Assembly: GCF_001909285.1 (NCBI RefSeq)
Contig: NZ_MRSV01000001.1
Location: forward strand, 1,799,051-1,863,050
Length of the DNA: 64,000 bases
Direction of reading: 5' to 3'
DNA from: Exiguobacterium profundum
Lineage (GTDB): Bacteria; Bacillota; Bacilli; Exiguobacteriales; Exiguobacteriaceae
The notes under the pieces were generated by a model. It had not been told where the DNA came from. It saw only the letters and a list, made by a program, of their open reading frames with translations, and searched no databases. Each line of letters starts with the position of its first letter. The first letter of the stretch is position 1. A program made the translations under genes and the position numbers. Below, in pieces: positions 63,898 to 64,000 of this stretch.

Positions 63898-64000
63898 TTA
63901 CACCTTTTCGACGGGGACAGTTACGGATTCGAGTACGTCCACCAACACTTGTCGCTTCGTCGATTTGATATTCCCTTCAAGGGTGAGGGTCAATCGGTGC
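63898..64000 (-). CDS. MoxR family ATPase, 3' end only
   Basis: The window edge cuts this gene; 33 full codons and the stop remain. The C-terminal sequence HRLTLTLEGNIKSTKRQVLV then DVLESVTVPVEKV matches the MoxR C-terminus at 46635 (HRIVLTVEASLKTKPSKLIK then SVLETIPVPSEV). It is therefore the ATPase partner of the DUF58 protein. Confidence 0.8.
   Translation of the reverse strand, partial: HRLTLTLEGNIKSTKRQVLVDVLESVTVPVEKV

Overview
The window looks like chromosomal DNA of a mid-GC Firmicute of the order Bacillales, most likely Exiguobacterium or a close relative. This is inferred from AGGAGG-type ribosome binding sites, TTG/GTG starts, two S-box (SAM) riboswitches, an Spx-family protein, ParE/ParC close to a dif-like site as in Bacillus, and a class F-like sortase. 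No rRNA, tRNA, CRISPR array, insertion sequence or prophage was seen. The DNA is densely coding, with small operons mostly separated by recognisable Rho-independent terminators.

Layout. 1-6.8 kb: proline symporter (putP), a D-Ala-D-Ala carboxypeptidase, a FAD/Rieske oxidoreductase, an M32 carboxypeptidase overlapping a glycerophosphodiester phosphodiesterase. 7-11.9 kb: a DUF4397 surface protein with its own sortase, a MarR regulator, a RelA/SpoT-domain protein, a YflT-type stress protein with a sigma-B-like promoter, an SDR. 12-17.7 kb: glutamine synthetase, POT peptide transporter, an MFS drug exporter behind a leader-peptide attenuator, an AI-2E family permease. 17.8-22.9 kb: two SAM riboswitch operons, aminotransferase plus HcxA/YbdH-like dehydrogenase, then metQNP. 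22.9-33.3 kb: a monothiol Spx paralogue, DUF302 protein, three tandem lipoprotein paralogues (the third with a nonsense codon), a soluble PAS chemotaxis transducer, a YgjP-type metallopeptidase, a PatB/MalY C-S lyase, and two unknown genes (the second with a nonsense codon).

33.3-43.3 kb is the most unusual part. A diguanylate cyclase and a tyrosine recombinase form one operon that is bracketed by two inverted 28-bp dif-like sites, one of which contains the stop codon of the recombinase. To the right follow a CoA-binding protein, parE-parC, DinB, NUDIX, metallo-beta-lactamase-fold and GNAT proteins, and then a third dif-like site that is the best candidate for the chromosomal dif. This suggests the window is near the replication terminus.

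44-64 kb: an amino-acid ABC importer without an ATPase gene, a MoxR-DUF58-membrane protein operon, cardiolipin synthase, a Na+/H+ antiporter, a LysM-3D wall protein (nonsense codon), a DUF1294 protein, an AraC regulator (nonsense codon), SDRs and alpha/beta hydrolases with local regulators and operators, an excalibur protein (nonsense codon), a 6-phospho-beta-glucosidase with a divergent GntR regulator around a 24-bp palindrome, and a second MoxR-DUF58 locus running off the right edge.

Five genes carry a single in-frame stop codon with no frameshift; this shared pattern is flagged separately.
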